A stretch of 64,000 bases of DNA from LMUY01 sp965199165 (GTDB lineage: Bacteria > Pseudomonadota > Alphaproteobacteria > Acetobacterales > Acetobacteraceae), in NCBI GenBank assembly GCA_965199165.1, contig OZ240681.1:310001-374000 (forward strand). Direction: 5' to 3'. The number at the start of each line of letters is the position of its first letter. Positions within the stretch are counted from its first letter, which is position 1. Below, piece by piece: positions 14,563-23,460 of the stretch. The notes under the pieces are model-generated. The model did no database searches. It saw only the letters and a program-made list of their open reading frames with translations, and was not told where the DNA came from. A program made the position numbers and the translations under genes.

Positions 14563-15483
14563 GTGTCCAAGCTGCCTGACTTCGAAGGTCTTGCCATGTT
14601 CGCGAAAGTGGCCGAGGAGCGATCCTTCGCCGCCGCGGCGCGGGTCACGGGCTTGTCGGTGGCAACCGTGTCGCGCAGCGTCGCACGGCTAGAAGATCGC
14701 CTGGGCGGCCGTCTGATCAATCGGACGTCGCGCCGGCTCGCGCTGACGGACCTCGGGCGGAACCTCGCCGACCGGGCTGCGCGGCTCTACACGGACGCCG
14801 AGGATGCCGAGAACCTGGCTCGAGAAACCTCCAGCCAACCGCGTGGCGTGGTTCGGCTCGCCGTTCCGATGTCGTTTGGGGTGCGCTGGGTAGCTCCGAT
14901 CCTGCCGGATTTCTTCCGCGCCTACCCGAAGGTGTCGGTCGACCTCCACCTCACCGACGACAAAATCGACCTGATCGGCGACGGCTTCGATGCGGCGGTA
15001 CGGATCGCGGTGCTGGCGGACTCCTCGCTTGTCGCGAGAAAGATTGCGACGGTCCGACGCTACATCCTGGCCGCGCCGAGCTACATAGCCCGTTACGGCC
15101 TTCCGCAGCATCCGGACGATCTCGGCGCCCATTCGTGTCTGGGATACGCCTTGCGCGACCGGGGCGACGCCTGGCGTTTCGCCGACGACGAAGGGCACGA
15201 GGCGGTCTACACGCCGGGCGGGCCACTGCGCGCAAACAACGTCGATGCGTTGCTCCCGACCATGCTCCAGGGCCTCGCGATCGGCGAACTCCCCGACTTT
15301 ATCGCATCGGAACACGTCGCGGGCGGTCGGCTGGAAGTCATCCTCCCACGCTGGCGCATGGCTGAAGGCGGGATCTATTTCGTGACACCGACAGCCCGTG
15401 CGCGGGCGGCGAAGATCGAAGCGCTCAGCAATCTCCTGATCGAACGCCTGTCTCATGCGCCATGGCTGATCAGCGGATCCTGA
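14563..15483 (+). CDS. LysR-family transcriptional regulator
   Basis: The 306-residue protein has an N-terminal winged helix (EERSFAAAARVTGLSVATVS, then LEDRLGGRLINRTSRRLAL) and a periplasmic-binding-like sensor domain of the CrgA type (GVVRLAVPMSFG, FDAAVRIAVLADSSLVAR). The GTG at 14563 fits the usual LysR length; an upstream ATG at 14464 would extend back into the doxX promoter. It is divergent from doxX and probably regulates it. Regulators of this subgroup often respond to quinones or electrophiles. Confidence 0.86.
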   Translation: MSKLPDFEGLAMFAKVAEERSFAAAARVTGLSVATVSRSVARLEDRLGGRLINRTSRRLALTDLGRNLADRAARLYTDAEDAENLARETSSQPRGVVRLAVPMSFGVRWVAPILPDFFRAYPKVSVDLHLTDDKIDLIGDGFDAAVRIAVLADSSLVARKIATVRRYILAAPSYIARYGLPQHPDDLGAHSCLGYALRDRGDAWRFADDEGHEAVYTPGGPLRANNVDALLPTMLQGLAIGELPDFIASEHVAGGRLEVILPRWRMAEGGIYFVTPTARARAAKIEALSNLLIERLSHAPWLISGS

Positions 15484-15610
15484 ATGCCATGGCTAGTGAC
15501 GGCAGGGACCTGGGTGCCCAAGCCGTGAAAATGCTCCTTGCGAAATGGCCGAAGCATGTGGCTCAACGGAACCGCCATTTTCGGACACAGCCAGGTCGGT
15601 GTGCAGCGTC

Positions 15611-15991
15611 TCAAGCCATGCCCATGAGCAAGGGAATGGCAGCTAGAATCATCAGCGCCGCCGTGAGGCCGTGGACGCCGACAGCGGTCTTGCCCGAGCC
15701 CTTCGCGGCAAGGACAAGTGACATGTCACCGGTGGGGATCAGCGCCTCGATCAGCAGGATGATGCCCAGCAGATATGGGCTGCCCCACACCATCAGGGCC
15801 AGCACGACGAGCCCTGAAACAATGTCGCGCGAACCCTTGAGGCGCAGCCACCAGACTATATTCTGCCCTTCTTCGGGGAGCGGCAGCCCGAAATTGTGCG
15901 TCATCACCCTCGGTTGAACGAGGTACATGACGCCAAGGCCGATGACCCCGATCGCCGCCAACAGGGCCACCCCGAGTGAGAACCAGTGCAT
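15611..15991 (-). CDS. DUF4267-family small membrane protein
   Basis: The 126-residue protein has four predicted transmembrane helices and the DUF4267 core: MTHNFGLPLPEEG, then WWLRLKGSRDIVSGLVVLAL, and a final ALMILAAIPLLMG helix. The function of the family is unknown. It is divergent from a TetR regulator and a palindrome lies between them, so it is probably the regulator's target. Confidence 0.78.
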   Translation of the reverse strand: MHWFSLGVALLAAIGVIGLGVMYLVQPRVMTHNFGLPLPEEGQNIVWWLRLKGSRDIVSGLVVLALMVWGSPYLLGIILLIEALIPTGDMSLVLAAKGSGKTAVGVHGLTAALMILAAIPLLMGMA

Positions 15992-16021
15992 GAACGCCTC
16001 CTTGACGGACGCGTAGATCGT

Positions 16022-16034
16022 CTAGCGTTGCTAG
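16022..16034. promoter_or_regulatory. TetR operator candidate
   Basis: CTAGC, GTT, GCTAG is a perfect 5-bp-arm palindrome in the 98-base gap between the DUF4267 gene and the divergent TetR gene. A related half site GCGCTAGG follows at about 16046. This arrangement fits autoregulation and repression of the membrane protein. Confidence 0.45.
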
Positions 16035-16089
16035 TTTATCAAGGGGCGCTAGGATCCGAGATGGTTCTACAAACGTCAGAAGGTCGGCC

Positions 16090-16668
16090 ATGGGTGTAGC
16101 GGAGAGGAAAGGCCGCGAGCGGGCCGAGCGCGAACGCCGCATCACTGCAGCGGCGCGGGTGATCGCGGCACGCGAGGGGTGGAGCGCCGTCACAATCCGC
16201 CGCCTCGCGGACGAGATCGAGTACAGTCAGCCCGTGCTCTACTCGCACTTTGAGAACAGGGACGCGATCGTGGCGGCCGTCGCCGTGGAAGGTTTCCAGG
16301 ATCTCGCAACGACGCTGTGGGCGGCCGCTCACCCGTCGGCCGATCGTCAGACAGCGCTCGGCAACGTTGCCAACGCGTATCTTGGCTTCACCGACGAGCA
16401 GCCGGCGCTCTACGAAGCCATGTTCACGATGCCGACCGGCCTGCGGTTTGCAGATGCCGCCACGAAACCGGAATTGAGGGCCGCCTTCGCGGCGTTGGCA
16501 GCCGTTGTCACGCCGTCAGGAAGCGATAACGATATTGCGACCGAAACATTCTGGGCGGCCCTTCATGGGCTAGCCGAGCTGGAGCGCTCGGGCCGTATCA
16601 GGCGCAACGCACGTGACGAGCGCGTGGCTCTGGTCGTCGAAAACTTTTGTCATGGTCAAACAACCTGA
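16090..16668 (+). CDS. TetR-family transcriptional regulator
   Basis: The 192-residue protein has the TetR helix-turn-helix (RRITAAARVIAAREGWSAVT, then RRLADEIEYSQPVLYSHF) at residues 17-65. A helical ligand domain of the TetR_C_33/WHG type follows, with GFTDEQPALYEAMF. It is divergently transcribed from the DUF4267 membrane protein, with the CTAGC palindrome between. It should repress that gene until an unknown ligand binds. Confidence 0.85.
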   Translation: MGVAERKGRERAERERRITAAARVIAAREGWSAVTIRRLADEIEYSQPVLYSHFENRDAIVAAVAVEGFQDLATTLWAAAHPSADRQTALGNVANAYLGFTDEQPALYEAMFTMPTGLRFADAATKPELRAAFAALAAVVTPSGSDNDIATETFWAALHGLAELERSGRIRRNARDERVALVVENFCHGQTT

Positions 16669-16982
16669 TCGCGACCGATGCCGTTGCTCGTCCGCCCACC
16701 AACGGGGCGCCTCGGCAAACACCGCGCCATTATCGAGGGGAGGGTGTCCGTTGACCGTCAACTCCGGTCACAAGAGAGAGGTATTTGGAGTCTGCTTTAA
16801 GTTGGAAGCAGCGGCCGGCTTAGCCGAAATGCAAGTGTGGACGGCACCGTCGACGCAAGGGTTTCGACGTTCGGCACCGCGGTCGGGTGCGCTGGCTCGC
16901 AGAACTGGCGCTGGACGAGATCGCCGCGCCACCGCCCTGCCGCTCGGGTTGCCGACGCCGCGCGACCCGCGCCTGCTACCGG
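16669..16982. other. no confident gene
   Basis: This 314-base stretch between the TetR gene and a convergent acetyltransferase has only short open frames. One plus-strand frame around 16830-16990 is Cys/Arg-rich (RVRWLAELALDE) but has no start signal or recognisable family. It may be a remnant. Confidence 0.3.
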
Positions 16983-17450
16983 TCAGTTGACAGGCTTGGC
17001 CATATAGACGCGATCGAACCCTTTCTCGCTGACCCGGCCGGTCTCGCGAAAGCCGAGACGATTGTATAGTGCGATGTTCTCGACCATCAGCACATGCGTA
17101 TAGAGACGCACCTGCTGACAGTTACGGCGACGAGCTTCGCTTTCCGTGAAGGCGATCAAACGCCGCCCAATCCCCTGCCCTTGGGCGGATGGCGTCACCG
17201 CGATGTTGTCGAGCAGCAGCGCGCCTTGCCCATCGTCTTCCAACACCACGAGGCCTGCGATCGCCCCGCCCATCTCCAACACCCAAGCCTGGCCGTCATC
17301 GATGCGCTTCGCGTAGTCATCCAGCATCGGTCCAGGTGCCTTGCCCATCCGCGCGATGTAAGGGCCGTAAGCCTCGTTCACGATCCGCCGAAGGGAGTGG
17401 GCTTCCTCGGGACGGGCAGGACGGGGCTGGTTGGTTCCGGCGTCTGTCAT
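16983..17450 (-). CDS. GNAT-family N-acetyltransferase
   Basis: The 155-residue protein has the typical GNAT core: LLLDNIAVTPSAQGQGIGRR (residues 78-97) containing the Q/R-x-x-G-x-G acetyl-CoA loop, then LYTHVLMVENIALYNRLGF with the conserved Asn/Tyr of motif B. The N-terminal RPARPEEAHSLRRIVNEAY helix positions the acceptor. Its start overlaps the stop of the LysR gene upstream by four bases, so it is cotranscribed with that regulator. Substrate unknown. Confidence 0.83.
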   Translation of the reverse strand: MTDAGTNQPRPARPEEAHSLRRIVNEAYGPYIARMGKAPGPMLDDYAKRIDDGQAWVLEMGGAIAGLVVLEDDGQGALLLDNIAVTPSAQGQGIGRRLIAFTESEARRRNCQQVRLYTHVLMVENIALYNRLGFRETGRVSEKGFDRVYMAKPVN

Positions 17451-18391
17451 CGGCGCGTATCCCGCAACTGATCGGCCCGTGTGCGAGGTCGCTGCAAGCG
17501 GTTAGCTGCTATACCGACCCGCTCAGTGATGAACGTCACGAAGCTGCGCAGCTTCGGGGTCGGGCGCCGTTGCGGCAAGGTGAGCAGGCATAGCGGCAGG
17601 CTCGGCGCTGCGTAATCCGCCAGCACGCGGACGAGCCGTCCCGCGGCGAGATCGCTGGCCAGCATGATGTCTGGCTGCCGGATGATCCCTGCCCCGTCCA
17701 GTGCGGCTAGGCGAAGCGCCACCACGTTATTGACGGACAGCCTGCCGTTCACGCTGACGGCGATCTCGCCTGCCGGCCCGCCGAACCGCCACAGGCCCGG
17801 CTCGGAGGCGTGGTTAAAGTCCAGGCACTCGTGTGCGGCAAGGTCGGCCGGTGTCTCGGGGGTTCCTTGGGCCGAAAGGTAGTCGGGGGCGGCGCATACG
17901 ACGAGTTGCAATGGCGCCAGGGCACGGGCGACCAGGCTTGAGTCCGGTAGTGCGCCAGCCCTTATCGCCACATCCATCTCATCCTCCAGCAAGTCGGCCC
18001 GGCGGTCCTGCAGCATCAGCTCGACTTGAACCTGCGGATGAAGCCGCATGTATTCCACGACCAGCCCGGGCAGGAAGGTAGCGCCGAGGGCCACGGGCGC
18101 AGTCACGCGAAGCAACCCCCGCGGAAGCGCCTGCGCCTCGTCGGCGAGCGTGTCCGCCGCCTCGATCTCGGCCAGGATGCGGCGGCAGCGCTCGTAATAG
18201 GCGCGGCCAAGCTCGGTCAGGCCTTGCCGCCGGGTCGTGCGGTTGAGCAGGACGGTGCCGAGACGGGCTTCCAAGAACCGCACGTGGTTGCCGACCATGG
18301 TCGCGGACAGGCCGCTGCCGGACGCTGCGGCGGCAAAGCTGCCCTTCTCGACTGTCCGCACGAAGCTCTGCATCGCGGCGATCCGATCCAT
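17447..18391 (-). CDS. LysR-family transcriptional regulator (CrgA-like)
   Basis: The 314-residue protein has an N-terminal winged helix (MQSFVRTVEKGSFAAAASGS, then VRFLEARLGTVLLNRTTRR) and an effector domain with LLRVTAPVALGATFLPGLV and MDVAIRAGALPDSSLVAR. The start at 18391 is the Met that begins the conserved MDRIAAM leader. It is divergent from the NmrA-like gene 97 bases away, the classical LysR target arrangement, and is coupled downstream to an acetyltransferase. Confidence 0.86.
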   Translation of the reverse strand: MDRIAAMQSFVRTVEKGSFAAAASGSGLSATMVGNHVRFLEARLGTVLLNRTTRRQGLTELGRAYYERCRRILAEIEAADTLADEAQALPRGLLRVTAPVALGATFLPGLVVEYMRLHPQVQVELMLQDRRADLLEDEMDVAIRAGALPDSSLVARALAPLQLVVCAAPDYLSAQGTPETPADLAAHECLDFNHASEPGLWRFGGPAGEIAVSVNGRLSVNNVVALRLAALDGAGIIRQPDIMLASDLAAGRLVRVLADYAAPSLPLCLLTLPQRRPTPKLRSFVTFITERVGIAANRLQRPRTRADQLRDTRR

Positions 18392-18488
18392 TCGCAAGCT
18401 CCGCTTATGAGTGAACGTCGAAACGCTGGGTTTATCCGAGTGGTTCGCGGCATCACATCGCAATGGCAACTGTTGAAAGGACACCGCC

Positions 18489-19340
18489 ATGGCCGGTCCA
18501 AGCCCCGCCATTCTCGCCGTCGGCGCCGCCGGTAAATTCGCCGGCCTGGTCGTCCCGGAACTCGCCAAACGGGGTGCGCACGTCCGCGGCTTGGTGTCGA
18601 AAGCCGAACAGATCAGCGTAGCACGCGATCACGGCGCTGGAGAGGTTGCAGTCGGCGACCTGCGTGACCGCGCGAGCCTCGATGCGGCCCTGCTCGGCAT
18701 CGAGCGGGTGTTCTACATCGCACCGGCCTTCCTGTCCGACGAGGCGGAGGTTGGCCTCGCCATGGTGGAAGCGGCCGAGGCGGCCGGGGTGCGCCGCTTC
18801 GTGTTCTCCTCGGTGATCCATCCGGTCCTCACCGAGTTGCCCAACCACGCTGCCAAGGGCCCGGTCGAGCAGGCTGTGCTGGACTCAGGCATGGAATACG
18901 CGTTCCTGCATCCGGCCCTGTTCTTCCAAAACTATGCGGCAGGCTGGCAGCGCGTCGTGCAAAGCGGCGTGCTCGCCGAGCCGTGGTCGGATGCGACGCG
19001 CTTTTCCCGGGTGGACTACCGGGACGTGGCGGAGGTTGCGGCGATTGCCCTGACGACAGACACGTTGCTCTACGGCACGTTCGAGTTGTGCGCGGAGGGC
19101 GCGCTGGACCGGCGCGAGGCTGCGGCGCTGATCGCCGAGGTGCTCGGCCGCGATATACGTGCACAACGCATTGACCCTGACGCGATGGGGCCGGAGGCGC
19201 AGCCGCGGCGACCCATGTTCGACCACTACGACCGCCACGACCTCCGAGGCAACGCGCTCACCCTGCGCACCATCCTGGGCCGCGAACCAAGGACGCTGCG
19301 GGCTTACTTTGCGGAATTGGCCGCCCAACAACCTGGTTGA
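18489..19340 (+). CDS. NmrA-like NAD(P)-binding protein (atypical SDR)
   Basis: The 283-residue protein begins with a Rossmann motif AILAVGAAGKFAGLVVPELA (Gly-rich loop GAAGKFAG, residues 12-19) and continues VRRFVFSSVIHP and EYAFLHPALFFQNYA, as in NmrA/HSCARG and QOR2-type quinone oxidoreductases. These proteins sense or reduce with NAD(P)H. The catalytic Tyr-x3-Lys of classical SDRs is absent, as usual for this group. It is divergent from the LysR regulator, which probably controls it. Confidence 0.83.
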   Translation: MAGPSPAILAVGAAGKFAGLVVPELAKRGAHVRGLVSKAEQISVARDHGAGEVAVGDLRDRASLDAALLGIERVFYIAPAFLSDEAEVGLAMVEAAEAAGVRRFVFSSVIHPVLTELPNHAAKGPVEQAVLDSGMEYAFLHPALFFQNYAAGWQRVVQSGVLAEPWSDATRFSRVDYRDVAEVAAIALTTDTLLYGTFELCAEGALDRREAAALIAEVLGRDIRAQRIDPDAMGPEAQPRRPMFDHYDRHDLRGNALTLRTILGREPRTLRAYFAELAAQQPG

Positions 19341-19349
19341 GGGAGCACC

Positions 19350-19476
19350 GCAATCGGCACGGCGCCGATGGGCCGCGTGGCGACCCCGCGGCCGTGATCG
19401 ATGCCGAGAGACGGGTCCACGGGACCCGCGGCTTGCGGGTGGTGAACGCCTCGATCTTCCCGGCCCATACGAAAGG
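19350..19476 (+). pseudogene. C-terminal remnant of a GMC-family FAD oxidoreductase
   Basis: One frame reads AIGTAPMGR, matching the conserved GTxxMG of GMC oxidoreductases. A second frame, one base shifted, continues AVIDAERRVHGTRGLRVVN then ASIFPAH, the end of the FAD-binding C-terminus. The N-terminal 450 residues and the final AAA helix are missing, and the two parts are out of frame. The fragment sits directly in front of the hydrolase gene and its reading frame runs into it, so the hydrolase start must be the later ATG at 19487. Confidence 0.65.
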
Positions 19477-19486
19477 AACAGCCGCT

Positions 19487-20761
19487 ATGACATCGAAGAG
19501 ACCAATCGCTGCACCGGCCTATCATGTTCAATCCACCGCGGAGACGATCCGGGACGGGTTCCCCTACTTCCCGCACCATGATTCTGTCTCTGCGTTGTGG
19601 AGCAAGAAGTGGCGGATGCCGTGCGCGCACGGCATCTATCCCTTCACGGACGCAAACGTCGACGACTTCGACCCGATCTTTGGTGACCTCGTCGCTCGAT
19701 CGGGCGACCAGCGGGAGATCCTCTACCAGCCGGACGAATACGCCAAACCATTCCTTCCGGTGGGCGAGCGCCTGGCGAGCATGGCGGCGCAGGCCGAGGA
19801 GCAGGGGGATGCCGCGAACGCGCGTGACCTTTATCTGCGCGCTGCGGCGGTCTACCGCATAGCGCGGTTCCCGATAAACCGCTCGCCGTTGAGCCACGAG
19901 GCATGGGAGCGAGGCAAAGCCGCCTATGCCAAAGGCAGCCGATATCTCACTCCGCCAAGCGTGCCGGTCGACTTGCCGTTCGTGCACGCAGACCGGTCCG
20001 CCGGTGACAGCGACGCGCCGATCCAGGCGTATCTGCGCCTGCCGGCAGGCGAGAGGCCCAAGGACGGCTGGCCCGTGCTCCTGTTCGTCTGCGGCCTCGA
20101 TGCGTACCGGACGGACCATACCCCGCGGACCCAGGCCCATGTCGACCGTGGCTTTGCCACGCTGAGCTTCGAGATACCGGGAACTGGCGATTGCCCGGCT
20201 GCGCCGAACGGCCCGGCCTCTCCCGACCGCCTCATGAGCAGCGTCCTCGATTGGGTTGCCGCCAACGGCCGCACGTATGGCTTCGACCTGACCAAGATCG
20301 TGGTGCGCGGGATCAGCACCGGCGGATACTATGCGATGCGGGTCGCGCACACCCATGCCAGCCGCCTATTTGCGGCCGTGGCTCAGGGCGGCGGCTGCCA
20401 CCATATGTTCGATCCCGCGTGGATCGGCGCCCAGGACCAGATGGAATACCCGTTCGCCCTGGCCCCAGCGCTGGCGTATAAATTCGGCTACCGCGGTCCT
20501 GATCTGGTTGCCGCCTATGCGGCGGACGCCGGCAAGTTCAGCCTGCTCGCGTCCGGCGTGCTGGATCACCCGAGCTGCAAGCTGCTCGTCATCAACGGCA
20601 TGGAGGACTCGATCTTCCCGATCGAGGACAGCCTCATCGTTGCGACCCGAGGCGACAAGAAGGACCTCATCCTCAGGGGCAATCGCGGCCACATGGGAAA
20701 TCCCGGAGCCGAGGACATCCTCTACCAATGGATCGACAACGCAGCAGCAGGAAAGCCTTGA
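19487..20761 (+). CDS. Ayg1/FrsA-like alpha/beta hydrolase
   Basis: The 424-residue protein starts at ATG 19487 with AAAGGAA upstream. It has an N-terminal helical cap (to about residue 150), then a hydrolase core with PIQAYLRLPAGERP, LLFVCGLDAYRTDH, FEIPGTGDCPA and the nucleophile elbow VRGISTGGYYAM. A later INGMEDSIFP aspartate region and RGHMG histidine complete the triad. This layout is that of DUF1100/FrsA and of the fungal polyketide-chain-shortening hydrolase Ayg1. It may cleave carbon-carbon bonds in beta-diketones, but the substrate is not determinable. Confidence 0.8.
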   Translation: MTSKRPIAAPAYHVQSTAETIRDGFPYFPHHDSVSALWSKKWRMPCAHGIYPFTDANVDDFDPIFGDLVARSGDQREILYQPDEYAKPFLPVGERLASMAAQAEEQGDAANARDLYLRAAAVYRIARFPINRSPLSHEAWERGKAAYAKGSRYLTPPSVPVDLPFVHADRSAGDSDAPIQAYLRLPAGERPKDGWPVLLFVCGLDAYRTDHTPRTQAHVDRGFATLSFEIPGTGDCPAAPNGPASPDRLMSSVLDWVAANGRTYGFDLTKIVVRGISTGGYYAMRVAHTHASRLFAAVAQGGGCHHMFDPAWIGAQDQMEYPFALAPALAYKFGYRGPDLVAAYAADAGKFSLLASGVLDHPSCKLLVINGMEDSIFPIEDSLIVATRGDKKDLILRGNRGHMGNPGAEDILYQWIDNAAAGKP

Positions 20762-20841
20762 TCTGCACCGGCGTTAGGACAACCGCGGCACCCGACGCTT
20801 GGCGAGGAGCCGGAGATCCTCGATGGAGGTGATCGTCCTCG

Positions 20842-21570
20842 TCATGTCATGTAGCGGCCCGCGTTGATCTGGATCGTCTGCCCGGTGATGTACTCGGTCT
20901 CCAGAAGCATCCGAACCGCCGGCCACAGCTCTTCCGGACGGCCGAGGCGGCCGAGAGGAAGCTTGTCGGGCGGCGGCAGGTCCATCTCGCCCACGATGTC
21001 GCTCGCGATGAGGGCTGGGGCGATGGCGTTGGCGGTGATCCGGTGGCGGAGGAGATAGGTCGCATAGTAGTGCATCAGTCCCTCCACGCCGGCTTTCGAG
21101 GCGGCGTAGGCCGCGGACACGAGGCCGCCGGTGCGCGCCGCAAGCGACGACATGAAGATCAGCCGCCCACCACCCTGCGCGACCATGTGCGGGATCGCTG
21201 CTTGCGAGACCAGGAAAGCAGAGAGCAGGTTCGTCCGCATCGTCTGCTCGAAATGCGCCTCGTCGATCGCTTGCAGGTCGGTGATGCGGCCTACGCCGGC
21301 ATTGTTGATCACGCAGTCGATGCGGCCGAACCGCTGCATGACAGAGGCAACCATGGCGGCGACGTCGGTGCCGATGCCGACATTGGCCCGGACCAGGAAT
21401 GCGTCGCCCCCTGATGCTCCGATCTGGTCCATGACCTCCTGCGCCGCCGCCGCGTTCGCGACGTAGTTGACGGCTACGGCCAAGCCGTTGCGGGCACAAT
21501 CGAGCGCGAGCTGCCGACCGATCCCGCGCGACGAACCGGTGATCAGCACGACCTTGCTAGCGTCGTCCAT
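20842..21570 (-). CDS. short-chain dehydrogenase/reductase
   Basis: The 242-residue classical SDR has the cofactor loop TGSSRGIGR (residues 11-19), the NNAG motif (INNAGVGRITDL), the catalytic Ser in MSSLAA and YAASK (Tyr-x3-Lys) near residue 154. The C-terminal TGQTIQINAGRYMT resembles FabG-type 3-oxoacyl reductases. It is the last gene of the minus-strand operon cupin, hydrolase, SDR, ABM, SDR, with 7 bases from the ABM gene. The start at 21570 follows TGGACGG. Confidence 0.86.
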   Translation of the reverse strand: MDDASKVVLITGSSRGIGRQLALDCARNGLAVAVNYVANAAAAQEVMDQIGASGGDAFLVRANVGIGTDVAAMVASVMQRFGRIDCVINNAGVGRITDLQAIDEAHFEQTMRTNLLSAFLVSQAAIPHMVAQGGGRLIFMSSLAARTGGLVSAAYAASKAGVEGLMHYYATYLLRHRITANAIAPALIASDIVGEMDLPPPDKLPLGRLGRPEELWPAVRMLLETEYITGQTIQINAGRYMT

Positions 21571-21577
21571 CCGTCCA

Positions 21578-21865
21578 CTACTCCTCGACGCGCGCATACA
21601 GCGCGTAGGTGTTGCGAGCGCCCAATCGCCCGATCAGCTTGAACCAGCGCGCCACGTGGGCGGAGGCGACGTGGGCATCGACGGCCGACTGATCGGCGAA
21701 GTTCTCGTACCAGACGAACCGTGCCGGGTCGTCGAGTTGGCGGTGGAGGTGGAACTCGATGCATCCCGGTTCCGCTCGCGTCGCCGGGATGAACCAGCGG
21801 GCGGCGTCCAGGATTTCGGTGTCCGTGCCGGGCGCGCACTGCATATGCGCCACGATCGTGATCAT
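21578..21865 (-). CDS. antibiotic biosynthesis monooxygenase (ABM) domain protein
   Basis: The 95-residue protein is a single ABM/YgiN-type ferredoxin-like domain: MITIVAHMQCAPGTDTE, then TRAEPGCIEFHLHRQLDDP and FVWYENFADQSAVDAHV. Such dimeric cofactor-free proteins oxidise quinol-like polyketides or degrade quinones (YgiN). The start at 21865 is chosen because it restores the conserved first strand. It is the fourth gene of the operon, 13 bases after the SDR. Confidence 0.84.
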   Translation of the reverse strand: MITIVAHMQCAPGTDTEILDAARWFIPATRAEPGCIEFHLHRQLDDPARFVWYENFADQSAVDAHVASAHVARWFKLIGRLGARNTYALYARVEE

Positions 21866-21878
21866 CGGCTCGCCCCCG

Positions 21879-22613
21879 TCAACACGTCGTGTAGCCGCCA
21901 TCGACGACCAGCTCGGCGCCGGTGACGTAGCTCGACTCGTCGGAGGCGAGAAAGGTCGCGGCCTGCGCGATCTCGCCGGGCCGCCCTTCGCGCCTCATCA
22001 GGCTCAGCCCGGCTATGCCTGCGCGTTGCTCCGGCGTGAGGACGGCGAGGAAGGGGGTATCGACGATGCCGGGCAACAGCACGTTCACGCGGATCGAGCG
22101 GTCCGCCAACTCGGCAGCCGCGGCCTTGGCCAGCAGCACGACGGCACCCTTGGTGGCCTGGTAGGCGGTCGCGCCCGCCACGCCCACCTTGCCCCAGATC
22201 GACGAGACCAGAATGACCGAGCCTCCGCCGGCCCGCTCCATGGCGGGCACGGCCGCGCGCATGCCGTGCCACGCGCCCGTTTGGTTGACGGCGACCGTGC
22301 GGTCCCAGGTGGCCTCGTCCTCGTCCAGCAGCCCGGCCATCGAGCAGATGCCGGCGTTGGAAACCAGGATGTCGAGGCGGCCAAACGCCGTCTCCACCGC
22401 TGCGACGGCCTGGCGCCAGTCTGCGGCCCGCGTGACATCCAGGCGCTCGAAGCGGGCGCCGAGGTCAGCGGCAAGGCGTCGGCCGCGTTCCGCGTCGATG
22501 TCGCCCAGCATGACGTCGGCGCCCTCCGCCACGAACGCCGCAGCACAGGCCGCGCCGATGCCACTCGCGCCTCCTGAGATGAGGGCGACCTTGCCCTTGA
22601 GTCGTTCGGCCAT
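21879..22613 (-). CDS. short-chain dehydrogenase/reductase
   Basis: The 244-residue classical SDR has SGGASGIGAACAAAF (NAD-binding loop), VSNAGICSMAGLL, the catalytic Ser in VSSIWG and YQATK, and ends TGAELVVDGGYTTC. AGGAAGG lies before ATG 22613. An Asp after the second strand (LGDIDAERG) suggests NAD preference. It is the third gene of the operon. With two SDRs, an ABM protein and a hydrolase, the operon most likely oxidises an alcohol and then opens a ring or ester. Confidence 0.87.
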   Translation of the reverse strand: MAERLKGKVALISGGASGIGAACAAAFVAEGADVMLGDIDAERGRRLAADLGARFERLDVTRAADWRQAVAAVETAFGRLDILVSNAGICSMAGLLDEDEATWDRTVAVNQTGAWHGMRAAVPAMERAGGGSVILVSSIWGKVGVAGATAYQATKGAVVLLAKAAAAELADRSIRVNVLLPGIVDTPFLAVLTPEQRAGIAGLSLMRREGRPGEIAQAATFLASDESSYVTGAELVVDGGYTTC

Positions 22614-22656
22614 TCTGTTCCTTCCTAGACCCTTGTTTTTCGCCTTGCCGGACTCA

Positions 22657-23457
22657 TCAGCGGGTGACGACACTTTCGACGAACTGGTTGTATGCCTTAG
22701 CCTGCGTCACATAGGGGTAGTGCCCGCCCGTGGGCAGCGTGAGCCGCCGGGCCGTCGGGTAGCGGGCGGCCACCGCGTCCCGGGTTTGCGCCGTCAGGAT
22801 CGGGTCGTCCGCGCAGTCGAGCACCGCAACTGTGAACCGCCCGGCCGGCATGACCGGGGCAGGCTGCGCGGATGCCGCTGCCAGCAGGCGCAAACGCAAG
22901 GACTCGCCGCCCTGGCCGTCGCGCAGCAACTCGACCTGCACGTCGCGCAGCTCGTCTGGCGCCCGGGCCTCAAGCCGCGCCAGCCACTCGGCCTTGAGCG
23001 CCTCGCCCGAAATGCTTTCGAGGACGGAGATCGAGAACAGCGGATGCTGCCGCAGCTCGTCGGAACTGCAGAACGTGTTCGCCAGCACCATGGCCGCCAC
23101 GCGCGCGGGGTAGTGGGCGCCGAAGACCTGCAGCCAGTAGCCGGCGAGCGAGGAGCCGAGCAGGCAAGCCCTGCCAAGGTCCAACCCGTCCAGCAACCCG
23201 GCCAAGCCGTCCGCGAGCACCTCGGCCGGAGCATCGGGGTAGTCAACCGCGATGCAGCGGAACCGGGGCGCCAGGCCGAGCACCTGGCGGTAGAAGATGT
23301 CGGCGTTGCCGAGGCTGCCGGGCAGCAGGATCAGCGCGACGCCGGACCCACCCGTGTCCCGCACCCGCCAGCTTTTCCCGGCAACGGCGACGGTCCGGGC
23401 GACGCAGCGCGCCCGGAGATCCTGCAGCCCGACCACCGTCTCCAGCGTGCTGCCCAT
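22657..23457 (-). CDS. alpha/beta hydrolase (maspardin-like)
   Basis: The 266-residue protein has ALILLPGSLGNADIFYRQV (oxyanion region), the nucleophile elbow LLGSSLAGYWLQVFG and a C-terminal LPTGGHYPYV histidine. The nucleophile context GSSLAGY and the YRQV/YPARVAAMVL pattern resemble maspardin/SPG21-like hydrolases more than classical esterases. It begins three bases after the cupin stop, so the two are coupled. Confidence 0.8.
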   Translation of the reverse strand: MGSTLETVVGLQDLRARCVARTVAVAGKSWRVRDTGGSGVALILLPGSLGNADIFYRQVLGLAPRFRCIAVDYPDAPAEVLADGLAGLLDGLDLGRACLLGSSLAGYWLQVFGAHYPARVAAMVLANTFCSSDELRQHPLFSISVLESISGEALKAEWLARLEARAPDELRDVQVELLRDGQGGESLRLRLLAAASAQPAPVMPAGRFTVAVLDCADDPILTAQTRDAVAARYPTARRLTLPTGGHYPYVTQAKAYNQFVESVVTR

Positions 23458-23460
23458 CGT

